From assembly GCA_947253595.1 (NCBI GenBank), contig CAMXZR010000059.1, positions 1-10,120 of the forward strand: a DNA stretch of 10,120 bases, read 5' to 3'. The notes under the pieces were generated by a model. It was not told the DNA's origin. It worked only from the letters and a program-made list of their open reading frames with translations, and ran no database searches. Made by a program: the position numbers and the translations under genes. The stretch is from an uncultured Olsenella sp. GTDB taxonomy: Bacteria > Actinomycetota > Coriobacteriia > Coriobacteriales > Atopobiaceae. Positions 8,101 to 10,120 of the stretch are shown here, in pieces; within the stretch, counting starts at the first letter, position 1; every line of letters begins with the position of its first letter.

Positions 8101-8126
8101 CACGTGAAGCTACTTACGCTCACGTG
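8101..8126. repeat. Two CACGTG sites 20 bases apart within an imperfect inverted repeat
   Basis: CACGTG occurs at 8101-8106 and again at 8121-8126, start to start exactly 20 bases, about two DNA helical turns. Both belong to a larger imperfect inverted repeat: CACGTG-A-AGC, seven bases (TACTTAC), then GCT-CACGTG. The DNA could bind a dimeric regulator at two faces on the same side. Alternatively, as RNA in the minus-strand leader of the U32 gene, it could fold into a nine-pair stem with one bulged base. No T-tract follows, so a terminator is unlikely. Confidence 0.4.
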
Positions 8127-8235
8127 CGGGACGAGGCGGGAGACATGCCTCGATGGGGTGACGGCGAGCCGAGGGGGCACGATCCGGGTCCATGCGTTCA
8201 AAGATCCTGGCCGTCCATGCCACCATGTACTGCCA

Positions 8236-8300
8236 TTCGATATATTTTGTATATAATTAAATATAAGTATTTATTATATTTCTGGAATGAGATTATCTAA
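8236..8300. promoter_or_regulatory. AT-rich island with opposed TATAAT boxes
   Basis: In an otherwise GC-rich window, 8240-8281 contains only two G or C in 42 bases. A perfect TATAAT lies on the plus strand at 8252-8257 and another on the minus strand at 8273-8278. Transcripts from them would start near 8264 and 8266 in opposite directions, so two RNA polymerases could not occupy both. The minus box has a weak -35 (GTTAGA, 8296-8301) at 17 bases spacing; the plus box has no good -35. The minus promoter would serve the U32 gene with a leader of about 260 bases. AT-rich sequence contains TATAAT by chance, so only the composition is certain. Confidence 0.45.
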
Positions 8301-8301
8301 C

Positions 8302-8329
8302 GATATCGATATCCACAATAAGCTATAAC
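8302..8329 (+). promoter_or_regulatory. Candidate promoter and palindromic operator of the transporter operon
   Basis: GATATCGATATC (8302-8313) is a perfect 12-base palindrome made of two GATATC units. TATAAC (8324-8329) is a good -10-like box, which puts the palindrome over the -35 region. Transcription would begin near 8336, giving a leader of about 100 bases before the binding-protein gene. The palindrome could be the site of a metal-responsive or other regulator. The TATAACG string resembles part of the E. coli ModE box, but the spacing and the partner half-site do not match well, so no regulator is assigned. Confidence 0.35.
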
Positions 8330-8353
8330 GGACAGAGAGGGCCACCGGGAAGG

Positions 8354-8420
8354 TCGGGTGCGGCGGGAGCCTTGGGGGGACCGCGGGCAGCTACCACCCG
8401 ATGGCTGTACACAGCCACCC
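8354..8420 (+). promoter_or_regulatory. Foldable GC-rich leader of the transporter operon
   Basis: TCGGGTG (8354-8360) is complementary to CACCCGA (8395-8401), a seven-pair outer stem. It is followed directly by hairpin GGCTG/CAGCC (8403-8407 with 8412-8416, loop TACA). The GGGTG core can instead pair with a second CACCC at 8416-8420, close to the ribosome binding site GGAG (8428-8431), so two folds compete. It does not show the conserved blocks of the molybdenum-cofactor riboswitch as I know them. GC-rich sequence pairs easily, so this is only a candidate. Confidence 0.25.
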
Positions 8421-8437
8421 AAGGAACGGAGAGACCC

Positions 8438-9271
8438 ATGTCCAGGCACGAACTTACCCATCCGGCAATCACCCGACGCGGACTGCTTCGGCTCGGGGCG
8501 GCCGCATCGCTGCTCTCCGTCTGGGCACTCCCCGGCTGCTCCAAGGACGGGGCAGACGCCAGCGGAACGAACGGGGACGGAGGAAACGGGTCGTCCGCCC
8601 CTCTCTCCGGCAAGTCCCTGAACGTGTACTGCGGCGCAGGCATGGCCGAGCCGTTCAAGGAGATAGCCCAGAGGTTCCAGGACGAGACCGGCTGCGCCAT
8701 GAACGTCACCTATGCCAACGCGGCACAGATCGCCACACAGATACGCGAGTCCGGCACGGGCGACCTGTGGATAGCCGGTTCCGTCGAGGAGACGGAGAGG
8801 CTGGGGGACGCCCTGGCCGCCAACACGGACCTCGTGCGGCACATTCCCGTGCTCGCCGTTCCGAGTTCGAACCCCAAGGGCATCCAGTCCGTCGTCGACC
8901 TCGCGAACGCCGACACCATACTCATAGGCGATCCCGAGTCGACCCCCATTGGAAAGGTCGCGCGGGCGGCGATGACGAAGGTCGGAATCTGGGACGAGGT
9001 GCAGGACAGGGTCTCGACCACGACCACCGCCCCGCAGATCTCTGCCGCGCTCGCAAACGGGCAGGGGGACGCCGGCATCGTATGGAAGGAGAACGTCGGG
9101 GAGGGAGTCTCCATCGTGGCGGAGTCTGACATGGCACCCTTCGCAAAGACCGTCCCCGCCGCGGAGCTGGCGAGCGCGTCCGACGCCGAGGCGCTCTCGG
9201 AGTTCGTCGGCTTCCTGAGAAGCGACGAGGCCCGAGGCATCTGGGAGTCCCACGGCTACGAGATGGCCTAG
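8438..9271 (+). CDS. modA: Molybdate/tungstate-type ABC transporter substrate-binding lipoprotein
   Basis: This is the extracellular, membrane-anchored binding protein that delivers an oxyanion to the permease encoded next. ATG at 8438 has GGAG six bases upstream and fits the signal region: TRRGLLRLG (12-20) is a twin-arginine motif, followed by a hydrophobic stretch and lipobox ALPGC, with C34 the lipidated residue. A Gly/Ser/Asp-rich linker (35-58) leads to the binding domain. LNVYCGAGMAEPFKEIAQRF (61-80), GDLWIAGSVEETERLG (108-123), STPIGKVARAAMTKVGIWD (168-186) and DAGIVWKEN (211-219) align by eye with the ModA/WtpA pattern. The length of 277 residues is normal. Molybdate, tungstate or a related oxyanion cannot be separated from this sequence, so the symbol marks the family. 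The permease gene follows after three bases, so they are co-transcribed. Confidence 0.82.
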   Translation: MSRHELTHPAITRRGLLRLGAAASLLSVWALPGCSKDGADASGTNGDGGNGSSAPLSGKSLNVYCGAGMAEPFKEIAQRFQDETGCAMNVTYANAAQIATQIRESGTGDLWIAGSVEETERLGDALAANTDLVRHIPVLAVPSSNPKGIQSVVDLANADTILIGDPESTPIGKVARAAMTKVGIWDEVQDRVSTTTTAPQISAALANGQGDAGIVWKENVGEGVSIVAESDMAPFAKTVPAAELASASDAEALSEFVGFLRSDEARGIWESHGYEMA

Positions 9272-9274
9272 GGC

Positions 9275-10105
9275 ATGCTCCGCCGACACGCCACCGCCGC
9301 TCGGAGGAGGGAGCTGTTCCCGATCCTGTGCGTGGCGGCGAGCGCGACGCTAACCCTTTTCATGGGGACCACCGTCCTTACCATAGCTGCGAACGGAATC
9401 ACCCATCTGGGCCTTGCCCTTGCGTCCGACGAGGTCATGTTCTCGTTGCGCATGAGCGCGATGACGTCTTCCGTCTCGACAGCCCTGTGCATGGCGCTCG
9501 CCCTCCCGTGTGCCTGGGCGATGACGAGGGGAGGCCTTCCTGGCAGCCATGCTCTCGAGATTCTCGTGGAGCTCACGTTGTCGCTGCCCTATGTCGTGCT
9601 GGGCTTCGCCCTCCTGGTGGCCTTCTCCTCCCCTCTCGGAGTGGCCCTGCGGGAACACGGCATCTCGGTGGTGTTCCAGCCTGCGGGCATCGTTCTCGCC
9701 CAGATGGCCGTCAACGTTCCCTTCGCCCTCCGCATGTCGAGGACTGCCCTGTGCGGGGTCGACCCGCGCATGGAGTTCGTGGCGAGGACGCTGGGTGCCG
9801 GGTCATGGGACGTGTTCAGGACCATCACGCTGCCCATGTGCCGGAACCCGCTCGTCTCGGCCCTCGTCCTTACCTGGGCGAGGGGGATGGGAGAGTTTGG
9901 GGCGACGCTCATGCTAGTCGGGGTGACACGCATGCGGACCGAGACACTGCCTGGAAGCATCTTCCTGAGCATCTCCACGGGAGACACGAGCACGGCGATG
10001 TCGACCGCGATGATCATGCTTCTCGTTTCGGCGGTGGCGTTGGCGGTGGCAAACGCCTTGGGCAGACGTCCCACCTCGCGCGCGGAAGGGGGCTTTGGGG
10101 GCTGA
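9275..10105 (+). CDS. modB: ModB-type ABC transporter permease
   Basis: This 276-residue membrane protein forms the channel of the oxyanion importer. Six hydrophobic segments can be seen at about 14-38, 56-83, 93-118, 135-152, 193-217 and 241-262. The cytoplasmic EAA-type loop that docks the ATPase is at 167-187: EFVARTLGAGSWDVFRTITLP, with the conserved Gly (G174) and final LP. GEFGATLMLVG (206-216) is typical of the ModB/WtpB/CysTW permeases, followed by TLPGSIFLSISTGD (224-237). ATG at 9275 lies three bases after the binding-protein stop with only a weak ribosome binding site (GGG), so translation is probably coupled. The next gene starts within the stop codon. ModB, WtpB and CysTW permeases are close relatives; the neighbouring ModA-like protein decides for the Mo/W branch. 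Confidence 0.85.
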   Translation: MLRRHATAARRRELFPILCVAASATLTLFMGTTVLTIAANGITHLGLALASDEVMFSLRMSAMTSSVSTALCMALALPCAWAMTRGGLPGSHALEILVELTLSLPYVVLGFALLVAFSSPLGVALREHGISVVFQPAGIVLAQMAVNVPFALRMSRTALCGVDPRMEFVARTLGAGSWDVFRTITLPMCRNPLVSALVLTWARGMGEFGATLMLVGVTRMRTETLPGSIFLSISTGDTSTAMSTAMIMLLVSAVALAVANALGRRPTSRAEGGFGG

Positions 10106-10120
10106 TGGGCGTTGGGGTCA
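10105..10120 (+). CDS. Start of a third operon gene, probably the transporter ATPase (partial)
   Basis: ATG at 10105-10107 shares its A with the TGA stop of the permease gene (TGATG), the usual arrangement of a translationally coupled operon gene, and a G-rich stretch precedes it. Only five codons (M-G-V-G-V) remain before the window ends. In molybdate and tungstate operons the ATP-binding subunit (ModC/WtpC) usually follows the permease, so that is the expected product. The visible residues do not prove it. Confidence 0.5.

Larger units (their letters stand above)
8002..8437. other. Divergent intergenic control region
   Basis: This gap separates the minus-strand U32 gene from the plus-strand transporter operon and has no convincing gene. 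From left to right it holds GC-rich probable U32 leader (8002-8100), two CACGTG sites (8101-8126), unassigned GC-rich sequence (8127-8235), an AT-rich island (8236-8300), a palindrome with a -10-like box (8302-8329), and a GC-rich transporter leader with inverted repeats (8336-8437). Long frames crossing it are antisense shadows of the U32 gene. The U32 frame itself could begin as far upstream as 8103, but no ribosome binding site supports that. Confidence 0.7.

Noticed and set aside
8002..8103. U32 start at GTG 8103 (908 residues)
   Set aside because: No ribosome binding site precedes it and the added 34 residues are unlike the family; ATG 8001 has GAGG at a good distance.
5611..8256. Plus-strand open frames of 196 codons (5611-6201) and 638 codons (6340-8256)
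   Set aside because: They are opposite the U32 gene, whose motifs are conserved; the antisense products show no family features.
8321..8332. ModE operator half-site at CTATAACGGA
   Set aside because: Only a few bases match what I know of the E. coli ModE box and no properly spaced inverted partner is visible; no modE gene is in the window.

Overview
The window is strongly GC-rich bacterial chromosome with dense coding and third positions dominated by G and C. Together with the protein types (a very long secreted protein with DUF4430 domains, a double-domain U32 protein, a small NifU-like protein), this suggests a high-GC actinobacterium, most likely class Coriobacteriia (Olsenella or Atopobium-like). 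That placement is inference from protein character, not from a marker gene. Bases 1-48 are not genomic: they are an untrimmed Illumina Nextera i7 adapter including its index, so the window begins at a contig end and genomic sequence starts at base 49.

Four genes lie on the minus strand. Reading in their direction of transcription: a U32-family protein with two U32-like halves (8001 to 5377); a small NifU-type iron-sulfur scaffold protein (5254 to 4997), closed by a clear intrinsic terminator; lgt, the prolipoprotein diacylglyceryl transferase (4914 to 4090); and a huge exported surface protein (3813 to 49). The last has a signal peptide, three small beta-sandwich repeats, about four atrophied bacterial Ig-like units and two DUF4430 domains. 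It then runs off the contig just as a PQQ-propeller-like motif begins.

On the plus strand, diverging from the U32 gene across a 436-base gap, are a Tat-exported molybdate/tungstate-type binding lipoprotein (8438-9271), its ABC permease (9275-10105) and the first bases of a third gene, probably the ATPase. The gap contains an extremely AT-rich island with face-to-face TATAAT boxes, a 12-base palindrome, paired CACGTG sites and a foldable leader.

Functionally, the genes do not form one pathway. Lgt would lipidate the lipobox cysteine of the binding protein. The NifU-like protein and the cysteine-rich U32 protein both relate to iron-sulfur chemistry, and molybdenum or tungsten uptake serves redox enzymes that often carry Fe-S clusters, but an operational link is only inference. 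I found no tRNA, rRNA, CRISPR array, insertion sequence or phage gene. No clearly new system is visible. The parts that best merit follow-up are the truncated surface protein with its leader and the divergent control region.
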